The translations under genes and the position numbers were made by a program. A DNA stretch of 5,850 nucleotides, taken from positions 1 through 5,850 of the forward strand of contig RFSU01000144.1 in the NCBI GenBank assembly GCA_009923795.1. The letters are read 5' to 3'. Below the pieces are notes generated by a model, which made no database searches, was not told where the DNA came from, and saw only the letters and a list, made by a program, of their open reading frames with translations. The DNA is from Sphingomonadaceae bacterium. GTDB taxonomy: Bacteria > Pseudomonadota > Alphaproteobacteria > Sphingomonadales > Sphingomonadaceae. Numbering within the stretch: the stretch's first letter is position 1; the number at the start of each line of letters is the position of its first letter. Below, piece after piece: positions 1-5,850 of this stretch.

Positions 1-689
1 GGATGATCAACCAGCGCATCAAAATGGCCGGGCGTCACAGGCAAGCTGAGCTTGAGCATCACCTTGTCAGAGCCCGGCATCGCGTCCAGAGCCTTCATCA
101 TTTCATCAAGCAAAATGGCATCGCAATCGGCGCGTTCTGCACTCTTAATGTTGATTTCCGGCTCCAGCATCGGGACGAGGCCGCCTGCCAGAACTTGCAA
201 GCCAACTTCAATCTGCTGCGCAACCACGGCTGCAATGCCAGCTTGATTGGCAAGGTTGATCACCGACCGCTCTTTGGTGCCGAACACGCCCAGCGCCTTA
301 GAGCGCGCAAGCAAGCTATCCAGCTCTGGCATCGGCTTCATCAACTGAACGCCGTTCGCTTCATCTTCCAGACCCTTGTCGATCTTGATGAAGGGAACGA
401 CACCCTTGTCCCAAAGAGCCGCAGGCGTCGGCTTTCCATCGACCAGACCGTCCATCGTCTTTTCAAACAGGATCGCGCCAATCACCTTGTCGCCCGTGAA
501 GGATGAAGATGTGATGATCCGGCTGCGCATCTGGTGGATGAGCGCGAACATTTCTGCATCATTGGAAAACGCATCTTCCTCAATACCATAGCCTTTGAGC
601 GCCTTGGGGGTTGAACCACCGCTCTGGTCAAGCGCGGCGATAAACCCATTTCCGCTGGCGATTTTGGTCATCATGTTCGGGTCGGTCAT
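1..689 (-). CDS. fda: Class I fructose-bisphosphate aldolase, N-terminal 229 codons (partial, runs off left edge)
   Basis: This enzyme reversibly splits fructose 1,6-bisphosphate into dihydroxyacetone phosphate and glyceraldehyde 3-phosphate in the cytoplasm. The translation starts MTDPNMMTKIASGNGFIAAL and continues with DQSGGSTPKALKGYG (residues 21-35), GAILFEKTMD (71-80), KGVVPFIKIDKGL (95-107), NGVQLMKP, LVPMLEPEINI (171-181) and VMLKLSLP (210-217). This is the bacterial metal-independent class I family (Staphylococcus Fda type, about 295 residues), so roughly 65 C-terminal residues are missing. By alignment from memory to that family, Lys213 is the Schiff-base lysine and Glu176 the general acid/base, so both catalytic residues are present. 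The start is the ATG at 687-689, preceded at 8 bases by GAGG (698-701 on this strand). It lies downstream of pgk beyond a terminator, so it may be transcribed separately or by read-through. No frameshift is seen. The gene is open only because the window ends. Confidence 0.96.
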   Translation of the reverse strand, partial: MTDPNMMTKIASGNGFIAALDQSGGSTPKALKGYGIEEDAFSNDAEMFALIHQMRSRIITSSSFTGDKVIGAILFEKTMDGLVDGKPTPAALWDKGVVPFIKIDKGLEDEANGVQLMKPMPELDSLLARSKALGVFGTKERSVINLANQAGIAAVVAQQIEVGLQVLAGGLVPMLEPEINIKSAERADCDAILLDEMMKALDAMPGSDKVMLKLSLPVTPGHFDALVDH

Positions 690-718
690 GTTGTCGTCCT
701 CACTCCCGTCTCTTCAAC

Positions 719-732
719 TGCATAAGAATGCA
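719..732. repeat. Short inverted repeat TGCAT-N4-ATGCA in the aldolase leader
   Basis: A perfect 5-bp inverted repeat with a 4-base spacer lies between the pgk terminator and the aldolase start. It could form a small leader hairpin or be a protein-binding site, but such a short match can also arise by chance. No convincing -35/-10 promoter pair is visible in the 56 bases between the terminator and the ATG. Confidence 0.25.
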
Positions 733-745
733 GCCCCACTCAAAT

Positions 746-777
746 AAAAACCCCGAAGGCAAAGGCCCCGGGGCTTT
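746..777 (-). terminator. Rho-independent terminator after pgk
   Basis: Read on the minus strand, the arm AAAGCCCCG (777-769) pairs with CGGGGTTTT (755-747), giving five G-C pairs, one G-U and three A-U pairs. It runs into a five-T tract (750-746) followed by ATTT. The 14-base loop contains a second small inverted repeat (GGC-CTTT-GCC), so the hairpin is nested. The first arm starts 6 bases beyond the pgk stop codon, so the structure closes the tkt-gap-pgk transcription unit and separates it, at least partly, from the aldolase gene. Confidence 0.85.
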
Positions 778-783
778 GAAACT

Positions 784-1986
784 CTATTCTGCCTCTAATG
801 CTGCAACGCCGGGAAGCGCGCGACCTTCCATCCATTCGAGGAAGGCGCCACCCGCCGTTGAGACAAAGCTAAAATCATCGGCAACCCCGGCATGGTTGAG
901 CGCAGCCACAGTATCGCCACCGCCTGCGACCGACACCAAAGACCCCTCTTGCGTCAGGGCGGCGGCCGTGCGGGCAAGTGCGACGGTTGCCTTATCAAAG
1001 GGCGGGGTTTCAAAAGCACCCATTGGCCCGTTCCAGACCAAAGTCCGACAGGTTTTCAGCACATCGGCCAGCGCCTCAACAGCGGGGGGGCCAACATCCA
1101 GGATCATCTCATCAGCCGCAACCTCATGCACATTGCAGGTGCGCAGCGACGCCGGGTTGGCCGCAAATTCTTTTGCTACAACAACATCATAGGGCAGATG
1201 CACGGTGCATCCGGCGGCGTCTGCGGCCTCCAAAATGGCATCTGCTGTATCGGTCAGATCATGCTCACACAGAGATTTGCCAACATCCACCCCGCGTGCG
1301 GCGAGGAAGGTATTTGCCATGCCGCCGCCAATGATCAGATGATCAACGCGCGAGACAAGATGCTTGAGCACGTCCAGCTTCGTCGACACTTTCGCACCAC
1401 CAACGACAGCAGCCACTGGCTTTTCCGGCGCGCCCAGCGCCTTTTCAAGCGCAACAAGCTCTGCCTCCATGGATCGACCCGCATAAGCGGGAAGAACATG
1501 GGCCAAACCTTCGGTCGAGGCATGGGCACGGTGGGCTGCCGAAAAGGCATCATTCACATAGGCATCGCCCAGTGCCGCCATCGCAGCGACAAGCTCTGCC
1601 GCATTTTTTTCTTCACCGCCATGAAAACGCGTATTTTCAAGGACGGCGATTGTCCCGGCGGGGAATGTTGCAATGCGCGCCGCAGCAGCATCGCCCTTGC
1701 AGTCGTCGACAAATTCAACGGGTCGGCCAAGCACGGCCGAAAGAGCAGGTACGACCTGCTGCAGAGACATATCGTCGCGCCGTTCCCCTTTGGGTCGGCC
1801 AAAATGGGCGAGGACAAGAACCTTTGCCCCCCGATCCGCAAGTTCAAGCAAGGTGGGCGCGGCGGCACGCAGACGCATATCGTCTGAGACTTGGCCCTCT
1901 GCCATGGGGACGTTCAGATCCTCACGAACCAGAACGCGTGTCCCCGTGACATCGCCCATATCATCCAGTGTCTTAAACCGGCCCAT
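784..1986 (-). CDS. pgk: Phosphoglycerate kinase
   Basis: This cytoplasmic glycolytic and gluconeogenic enzyme transfers phosphate between 1,3-bisphosphoglycerate and ADP. At 400 residues it has the full length of bacterial PGK. The N-terminal substrate-binding domain shows LVREDLNVP (residues 19-27, including Arg21), HFGRPKG (61-67), LENTRFHGGEEKN (116-128) and DAFSAAHRAHAST (146-158). The C-terminal nucleotide-binding domain shows VVGGAKVSTKLDVL (starting at 194, with Lys199 and Lys203), IIGGGMANTFL, LVWNGPMGAFE and the glycine-rich VAGGGDTVAAL loop. Having Glu rather than Val in R-E-D-L-N-V-P is, to my knowledge, a common alphaproteobacterial variant. The start is supported by AGGGGG six bases upstream (1993-1998 on this strand). 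The gene begins 19 bases after the gap stop codon, so it is co-transcribed and possibly translationally coupled. It is intact, with all motifs in order. Confidence 0.99.
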   Translation of the reverse strand: MGRFKTLDDMGDVTGTRVLVREDLNVPMAEGQVSDDMRLRAAAPTLLELADRGAKVLVLAHFGRPKGERRDDMSLQQVVPALSAVLGRPVEFVDDCKGDAAAARIATFPAGTIAVLENTRFHGGEEKNAAELVAAMAALGDAYVNDAFSAAHRAHASTEGLAHVLPAYAGRSMEAELVALEKALGAPEKPVAAVVGGAKVSTKLDVLKHLVSRVDHLIIGGGMANTFLAARGVDVGKSLCEHDLTDTADAILEAADAAGCTVHLPYDVVVAKEFAANPASLRTCNVHEVAADEMILDVGPPAVEALADVLKTCRTLVWNGPMGAFETPPFDKATVALARTAAALTQEGSLVSVAGGGDTVAALNHAGVADDFSFVSTAGGAFLEWMEGRALPGVAALEAE

Positions 1987-2005
1987 AAATTGCCCCCTGC
2001 CCGGT

Positions 2006-3010
2006 TCAGATCAGCTTTGCCATGACGCCTGCTGTGTCGAGCATGCGGTTGGAAAAGCCCCATTCATTGTCATACCAGCTCAGCACCCGCACCAGCTTAC
2101 CATCAATGACGGCGGTTTCGAGGCTGTCGATGGTCGAGCTGTTCGGGCAGTGGTTATAATCGATGGAGACCAAAGGCTCATCCGAATAGCCGAGCACACC
2201 CTTCATCGGACCTTCGGCGGCTGCCTTCAACAGCGCGTTGACTTCCTCAACGCTCGTGTCGCGCTTTGGCTGGAAGGTGAGGTCGACAACCGAAACATTC
2301 GGCGTCGGCACGCGAATGGCCGAACCATCCAGCTTGCCCTTCAATTCAGGAAGCACTTCACCGACGGCGCGGGCAGCGCCCGTGGTCGTCGGGATCATCG
2401 ACATGCCGGCGGCCCGCGCCCGGCGCATATCGGAATGGATCTGATCCAGGATCTTTTGGTCGTTGGTATAGGCGTGGATCGTGGTCATCAGGCCCCGTTC
2501 AATGCCAATCGCGTCGTTCAACACCTTGGCGAAAGGCGCAAGGCAGTTAGTGGTGCAAGAGGCGTTGGACACGACCTTATGGTCTCCGGTCAGCTTGTCA
2601 TGGTTCACGCCATAAACGACCGTCAGGTCAGCACCCTTGGCCGGAGCCGAAATCAGGACGCGCTTGGCGCCCGCCGTCAGATGCTTGGATGCGCTTTCCT
2701 TGTCGGCAAAGAAACCCGTGCATTCAAGGGCAATATCCACGCCTTGTGCTGCATGTGGCAGGTTCGCCGGATCCCGCTCTGCCGTGACAGCAATGCGCTT
2801 ACCATTGATGATGAGGTCATTGCCATCAACCTCAACCGTTCCATGGAATGCACCATGGACAGAGTCCCGCTTGAACAAAAAGGCGTTGGACTTGGCATCC
2901 GCCAGATCGTTGATCGAGACCAGTTCAAGGCCGCAATCCGGCCGTTCAAGGATGGCCCGCGCAACGTTGCGTCCGATGCGGCCGAAACCGTTAATGGCAA
3001 CTTTCGCCAT
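2006..3010 (-). CDS. gap: Glyceraldehyde-3-phosphate dehydrogenase, type I
   Basis: This enzyme oxidatively phosphorylates glyceraldehyde 3-phosphate to 1,3-bisphosphoglycerate, the step just before phosphoglycerate kinase. At 334 residues it is complete. The Rossmann NAD-binding start is VAINGFGRIGRNVARA (residues 4-19). Asp35, in SINDL after the second strand, is the usual sign of NAD preference (inference). The catalytic signature SNASCTTNCLAP places the nucleophile at Cys152, and His179 in TTIHAYTNDQ is the partner base. Downstream are RRARAAGMSMIPTTTGAA, the phosphate-site loop, and the C-terminal SWYDNEWGFSNRM. AAGGAG (3019-3024 on this strand) sits 8 bases before the ATG. The gene begins 14 bases after the transketolase stop, consistent with a tkt-gap-pgk operon. 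The glycolytic form (GapA-like) is more likely than the NADPH-type GapB or erythrose-4-phosphate dehydrogenase, given its place next to pgk. Confidence 0.99.
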   Translation of the reverse strand: MAKVAINGFGRIGRNVARAILERPDCGLELVSINDLADAKSNAFLFKRDSVHGAFHGTVEVDGNDLIINGKRIAVTAERDPANLPHAAQGVDIALECTGFFADKESASKHLTAGAKRVLISAPAKGADLTVVYGVNHDKLTGDHKVVSNASCTTNCLAPFAKVLNDAIGIERGLMTTIHAYTNDQKILDQIHSDMRRARAAGMSMIPTTTGAARAVGEVLPELKGKLDGSAIRVPTPNVSVVDLTFQPKRDTSVEEVNALLKAAAEGPMKGVLGYSDEPLVSIDYNHCPNSSTIDSLETAVIDGKLVRVLSWYDNEWGFSNRMLDTAGVMAKLI

Positions 3011-3024
3011 GGTTTTAACTCCTT

Positions 3025-4962
3025 TTAGTTGGACAATTTTTCAAGAATTTTGGGAAGGATTTTTTCAGCCGTCAGGCCGAAATAATCATAGAGTGCCTCG
3101 GCCGGTGCCGATGCGCCAAAGCGGTCAATGCCAATGTTCAGGCCATCAAGGCCCGTATAGCGTTCCCAGCCCAGCGTCACACCCGCCTCGATCGACACGA
3201 TCAGAGCATCGCGCGGCAGAAGATCGGTTTTATAGGCAGAAGTCTGTGCATCGAATAATTCGGTGCAGGGCATGGAGACGACATCTGCACCAATGCCCTG
3301 CGCCTCGAGGGCGGTGGCAGTAGCAAGCGCGATTTCAACTTCCGAACCTGTGGCGATTAAAACAACGCGACGGCCATTTTCCGCGCCCTTGAGGCGATAG
3401 CCACCCTTGGCGCAGAGGTTTTCGGAGACATCAAAGCGAATGGCAGGCAGATTCTGGCGCGACAAGGCAAGGACTGAGGGGCCATGCGTCCGTTCCAACG
3501 CCAAGGCCCAGCATTCGGCCGTTTCCACGGCATCCGCCGGGCGGAACACGGCAACATTGGGAATGGTGCGCAGGCTCATCACATGTTCAACGGGCTGGTG
3601 CGTCGGCCCATCTTCGCCAAGACCGATGCTGTCATGCGTCATCACGTAGACAACCCGCTGTTCCTGAATGGCGGACAGGCGGATCGCGTTGCGGCAATAA
3701 TCCGAAAAGACAAGGAAGGTGCCGCCATAAGGAATGATGCCGCCATGCAGCGCCATCCCATTCATCGCGGCAGCCATGCCAAATTCACGAATGCCGTAAT
3801 AGACATAGCGCCCGCTATAGTCGGCGCGACCAAAGGGCGTGGTTGCCTTCGTCTTGGTATTGTTCGACCCAGTCAGATCCGCCGAACCGCCGACCATGGC
3901 AGGAATGGCAGCCGTCAGGACTTCAAGCGCCATTTCGCTGGATTTCCGGGTCGCGACCTTGGGCTTTGTTTCGGCCAGCCCCTTCAGATAATCCTGCAAA
4001 GCGGCCGTTGGCTGAATGTCGCCCGACATTTGGGCAGTGAACGCCGCCGCCTGTGCGCTTGCAGCAAGACGCGTGGCCCATGCTGCATGAACAGACGCAC
4101 CGCGTGTGCACAGCGCGCGCCAGCTATCCAGAATATCCGAGGGGATTTCAAAAGGCGCTGCCGTCCAGCCGAGTTCCGCGCGCGTCGCCACAACTTCATC
4201 GGCACCCAAGGCCGAGCCGTGAACACCCGACGTCCCTTGCATATTGGGAGAGCCCTTCCCAATCAGCGTGCGGCAGGTGATGAGCGACGGGCGGCCATCG
4301 GCAAGCGCGGAGGAAATGGCGCGGCGGATGTCTGCGAAATCATGACCATCACACGATTCGGTGTGCCAGCCGGTCGCCCGATAGCGCGCGGGCACATCTT
4401 CGCTGGTCGACAGGTCTGTATTGCCGTCAATGGTGATGCGATTATCATCCCAAAGCACGATCAGATTGCCAAGACCCAGATGCCCGGCAAGGCCAATGGC
4501 CTCGTGGTTAATGCCTTCCATCAGGCAGCCATCGCCCGCGATGACCCAAGTGCGGTGATCAACAAGATCATTACCGTAAACCGCATTTAGATGCCGCTCC
4601 GCCATCGCCATGCCGACAGCCATGGCCAAACCCTGACCCAGCGGGCCAGTTGTTGATTCGATGCCGTCCAGCTCAATGTTTTCGGGATGCCCAGCACATG
4701 GGCTGTGCAGCTGACGAAAGTTACGAATATCGTCCATCGTCGGGCGGGCATAGCCAGCCAAAAACAGCGTCGAATAGGCGAGCATCGAGCCGTGGCCGGC
4801 CGACAGCACGAAGCGATCCCGATCTGCCCATTTCGGGGCTTTGGGATCAAACTTCATAAATTCTGTGAACAAAACCGTTGCAACATCGGCCATCCCCATT
4901 GGCATGCCGGGGTGACCAGAATTTGCGGCTTGAACCGCATCCATCGACAAAGCCCGAATGGC
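3025..4962 (-). CDS. tkt: Transketolase, 5' end replaced by leuC sequence at a chimeric junction
   Basis: Transketolase moves two-carbon ketol units between sugar phosphates, using thiamine diphosphate and a divalent cation, in the non-oxidative pentose phosphate pathway. Counting from the Ala of AIRALSMDAV, 645 residues are present. They include SGHPGMPMGMAD (14-25), SAGHGSMLAYS, TTGPLGQG (104-111), the cofactor motif GDGCLMEGINHEA (143-155), TSEDVPARYRATGWH and GKGSPNMQGTSGVHGS. The pyrimidine-binding domain holds GGSADLTGSN (358-367), YYGIREFGMAAAMNG with the catalytic Glu at 393, and DSIGLGEDGPTHQPVEH. The C-terminal domain ends RFGASAPAEALYDYFGL. In E. coli TktA the matching Ala is residue 10, so only about 10-20 native N-terminal residues and the true start are missing. 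They are replaced in frame by LeuC. The rest is intact, and the stop TAA (3027-3025) is 14 bases before gap. Confidence 0.97.
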   Translation of the reverse strand, partial: AIRALSMDAVQAANSGHPGMPMGMADVATVLFTEFMKFDPKAPKWADRDRFVLSAGHGSMLAYSTLFLAGYARPTMDDIRNFRQLHSPCAGHPENIELDGIESTTGPLGQGLAMAVGMAMAERHLNAVYGNDLVDHRTWVIAGDGCLMEGINHEAIGLAGHLGLGNLIVLWDDNRITIDGNTDLSTSEDVPARYRATGWHTESCDGHDFADIRRAISSALADGRPSLITCRTLIGKGSPNMQGTSGVHGSALGADEVVATRAELGWTAAPFEIPSDILDSWRALCTRGASVHAAWATRLAASAQAAAFTAQMSGDIQPTAALQDYLKGLAETKPKVATRKSSEMALEVLTAAIPAMVGGSADLTGSNNTKTKATTPFGRADYSGRYVYYGIREFGMAAAMNGMALHGGIIPYGGTFLVFSDYCRNAIRLSAIQEQRVVYVMTHDSIGLGEDGPTHQPVEHVMSLRTIPNVAVFRPADAVETAECWALALERTHGPSVLALSRQNLPAIRFDVSENLCAKGGYRLKGAENGRRVVLIATGSEVEIALATATALEAQGIGADVVSMPCTELFDAQTSAYKTDLLPRDALIVSIEAGVTLGWERYTGLDGLNIGIDRFGASAPAEALYDYFGLTAEKILPKILEKLSN

Positions 4963-4963
4963 G
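4940..4963 (-). other. Chimeric junction between leuC and tkt at a shared AIRALSM coding word
   Basis: Upstream of this word the frame is LeuC (IEFGGAAIRALSM). Downstream it is transketolase (AIRALSMDAVQAANSGHPG). Both families natively carry A-I-R-A-L-S-M here, LeuC continuing with EGRM and transketolase preceded by Asn. The 21 bases coding AIRALSM, plus one possible shared C before them and GA after them, give a maximum identical word of 24 bases within which the switch must have happened. No stop or frameshift is created because both genes use the word in the same phase. An assembly or PCR crossover explains this better than a real gene fusion. Confidence 0.9.
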
Positions 4964-5592
4964 GCACCACCAAATTCAATGGTGTAGCCCGTACCACCCG
5001 CGGTGCCAATTTTGCCAATGATGGCCAACACAATGTCTTTGCCCGTAATGCCCCTGGCGACATTGCCATCGACCTTGATGAGCATGTTCTTGGCTTTTTT
5101 GGCGAGCAAAGTTTGGGTGGCCATGACATGCTCAACTTCACTGGTGCCAATGCCATGCGCCAAGGCGCCAAAAGCTCCGTGGGTGGAGGTGTGAGAGTCG
5201 CCGCAGACGACCGTCATGCCTGGCAAAGTGGCGCCGTTTTCTGGGCCAATGACGTGAACGATGCCTTGTCGCTTTGACATGAATGGAAAAAAGGCTGCCG
5301 AGCCAAATTCAGCAATGTTGTTGTCAAGCGTGGTAATTTGCTCTTTGCTGATGGGGTCGGTAATGCCGTCGTAGCCCAACTCCCAGCCTGTGGTGGGCGT
5401 GTTGTGGTCTGCGGTGGCAACGATGGAGCTGACGCGCCAGACTTTTCGCCCAGCCTGACGCAAACCTTCAAAGGCTTGGGGACTGGTGACTTCGTGGACC
5501 AAGTGACGGTCAATGTACAAGACGGATGTGCCGTCTTCTTCAGTGTGGACGACGTGTTCGTCCCAAATTTTGTCGTAAAGCGTACGTGACAT
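4942..5592 (-). CDS. leuC: 3-isopropylmalate dehydratase large subunit, N-terminal ~217 codons (truncated by the junction)
   Basis: With LeuD, LeuC isomerises 2-isopropylmalate to 3-isopropylmalate in leucine synthesis. It is an aconitase-family [4Fe-4S] enzyme. Visible blocks are MSRTLYDKIWDEHVV, YIDRHLVHEVTSPQAFEGLR (residues 26-45), TADHNTPT (60-67), SKRQGIVHVIGPENGATLPG (106-125), CGDSHTSTHGAFGALAHGIGTSEVEHV (130-156) and GGTGYTIEFGGAAIRALSM (199-217). Full LeuC is about 470 residues, and the three cysteines that bind the iron-sulfur cluster (347, 407 and 410 in E. coli) lie in the missing half, so this piece could not be catalytic. The sequence most resembles Comamonadaceae/Burkholderiales LeuC, unlike the alphaproteobacterial genes to the left. 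The start at 5590-5592 is chosen over an in-frame ATG at 5665-5667 because it matches the family N-terminus and has AGGAAG just upstream. The upstream ATG lies inside the gltA terminator hairpin. Confidence 0.94.
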
Positions 5593-5596
5593 GGTG

Positions 5597-5602
5597 CTTC
5601 CT
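5597..5602 (-). promoter_or_regulatory. Shine-Dalgarno site of leuC (AGGAAG)
   Basis: AGGAAG ends four bases before the ATG at 5592-5590 on the minus strand. It supports this start and argues against a 25-residue N-terminal extension (MKARVIRGLFSC...), whose coding would run through the upstream terminator and leader. Confidence 0.75.
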
Positions 5603-5614
5603 AGAGTCAAGCTT

Positions 5615-5634
5615 TGCATTTTAAGCTGAATGCA
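5615..5634. repeat. Inverted repeat TGCATT-N8-AATGCA in the leuC leader
   Basis: A perfect 6-bp inverted repeat with an 8-base spacer sits between the gltA terminator and the leuC Shine-Dalgarno site. It may be a leader hairpin or an operator half-site pair, but its AT-rich arms are weak and chance is possible. No leader peptide with a leucine run is present, so a classical leucine attenuator is not supported. Confidence 0.25.
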
Positions 5635-5635
5635 T

Positions 5636-5664
5636 GAAAAAAGCCCGCGGATCACGCGGGCTTT
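5636..5664 (-). terminator. Rho-independent terminator after gltA
   Basis: On the minus strand AAAGCCCGCG (5664-5655) pairs perfectly with CGCGGGCTTT (5649-5640) around a five-base loop, TGATC. A run of six T (5642-5637) overlaps the end of the stem and continues past it. The stem starts 17 bases past the citrate synthase stop codon. This is a textbook intrinsic terminator and implies that leuC is transcribed from its own promoter or by read-through. Confidence 0.92.
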
Positions 5665-5681
5665 CAAAAGAAGCGCGAAGC

Positions 5682-5837
5682 TTATTTCGCGCCAGGAACG
5701 TTACGGCGGGGTGAGCCCGTAAACAATTGACGGGGACGCCCGATTTTGTACTCGGGGTCACCAATCATTTCATTCAGCTGTGCAATCCAGCCCACTGTTC
5801 GGGCCAAAGCAAATACACCAGTGAAAAGGTTCACTGG
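5682..5837 (-). CDS. gltA: Citrate synthase, C-terminal 51 codons (partial, cut by adapter at right edge)
   Basis: This is the end of type II (hexameric, Gram-negative style) citrate synthase, which condenses acetyl-CoA with oxaloacetate to start the TCA cycle. The readable 51 residues begin PVNLFTGVFALARTVGWIAQ and continue LNEMIGDPEYKIGRPRQLFTG to the final SPRRNVPGAK and the TAA stop (5684-5682). They match the family's C-terminus (E. coli: FAMARTVGWIAH ... KIARPRQLYTG). The catalytic His and Asp (306 and 363 in E. coli) lie upstream, outside the window. The gltA-leuC order is, to my knowledge, typical of Comamonadaceae, which agrees with the LeuC sequence. Translation beyond 5837 is meaningless because those bases are adapter. 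Confidence 0.95.
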   Translation of the reverse strand, partial: PVNLFTGVFALARTVGWIAQLNEMIGDPEYKIGRPRQLFTGSPRRNVPGAK

Positions 5838-5850
5838 CTGTCTCTTATAC
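5838..5850 (+). other. Residual Tn5/Nextera mosaic-end adapter sequence
   Basis: The last 13 bases, CTGTCTCTTATAC, equal the first 13 bases of the 19-base mosaic-end adapter read-through (CTGTCTCTTATACACATCT) of tagmentation libraries. They interrupt the citrate synthase frame exactly at the window end. They are technical sequence, not a natural transposon end, and should be trimmed. Confidence 0.95.

Noticed and set aside
690..745. A sigma-70-like promoter for the aldolase gene (TTGAGT ... TATGCA on the minus strand)
   Set aside because: The spacing between the two elements is only about 13 bases, well short of the usual 16-18, and the hexamers are poor matches.
1673..3028. A 451-codon open frame on the plus strand opposite gap and pgk
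   Set aside because: It is antisense to two intact, motif-complete genes. It has no recognisable domain and a composition rich in Arg, His and Ala, typical of shadow frames opposite GC-rich coding sequence.
3484..4590. A 368-codon open frame on the plus strand opposite transketolase, and a similar 331-codon frame at 892-1887 opposite pgk
   Set aside because: Both mirror conserved genes on the other strand, and neither shows family motifs.
3025..5592. A genuine bifunctional LeuC-transketolase protein
   Set aside because: The join falls on a shared word, the LeuC half lacks its iron-sulfur ligands, the two halves look like different bacterial classes, and adapter sequence remains at the contig end. 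An artefact is much the simpler explanation.
5593..5635. A leucine-responsive attenuator or leader peptide upstream of leuC
   Set aside because: The leader has only a weak 6-bp inverted repeat and no short frame with repeated leucine codons. The strong hairpin nearby sits directly after the gltA stop and is best explained as its terminator.
5838..5850. A natural Tn5/IS50 transposon end
   Set aside because: The match begins abruptly inside gltA and stops at the window edge, with no transposase or further element sequence. It corresponds to the engineered mosaic end used in library preparation.

Overview
This window contains six recognisable pieces of central-metabolism genes, all on the minus strand, but it is best read as two unrelated genome fragments joined by mistake. 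Positions 1 to about 4950 look alphaproteobacterial, probably Sphingomonadales judging from the protein sequences and gene order (inference). In transcription order they hold transketolase (tkt, lacking its first residues), glyceraldehyde-3-phosphate dehydrogenase (gap), phosphoglycerate kinase (pgk), a rho-independent terminator, and the first 229 codons of a class I fructose-bisphosphate aldolase that runs off the left edge. Positions about 4950 to 5837 look betaproteobacterial, close to Comamonadaceae/Burkholderiales. They hold the last 51 codons of citrate synthase (gltA), its terminator, and the first ~217 codons of the 3-isopropylmalate dehydratase large subunit (leuC).

The two halves meet inside one uninterrupted reading frame that begins as LeuC and continues as transketolase. 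The switch falls on AIRALSM, a heptapeptide that both families carry at the right place and in the same phase (LeuC '...AIRALSMEGRM...', transketolase '...NAIRALSMDAV...'). A shared DNA word of up to about 24 bases is exactly what makes a metagenome assembler or a PCR step join two templates. The last 13 bases of the window equal the start of the Tn5/Nextera mosaic-end adapter, which shows that library-derived sequence was not fully trimmed.

On the alphaproteobacterial side, tkt, gap and pgk are 14 and 19 bases apart, each with a good Shine-Dalgarno site, and probably form one operon for lower glycolysis/gluconeogenesis and the non-oxidative pentose phosphate pathway. A strong hairpin closes this unit, and the aldolase follows with its own ribosome binding site. 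On the betaproteobacterial side, gltA ends in a clean terminator and leuC follows. No gene-free stretch exceeds about 100 bases. I see no mobile element, tRNA, rRNA, CRISPR array or undescribed system. The notable observations concern assembly integrity and start-site choice.
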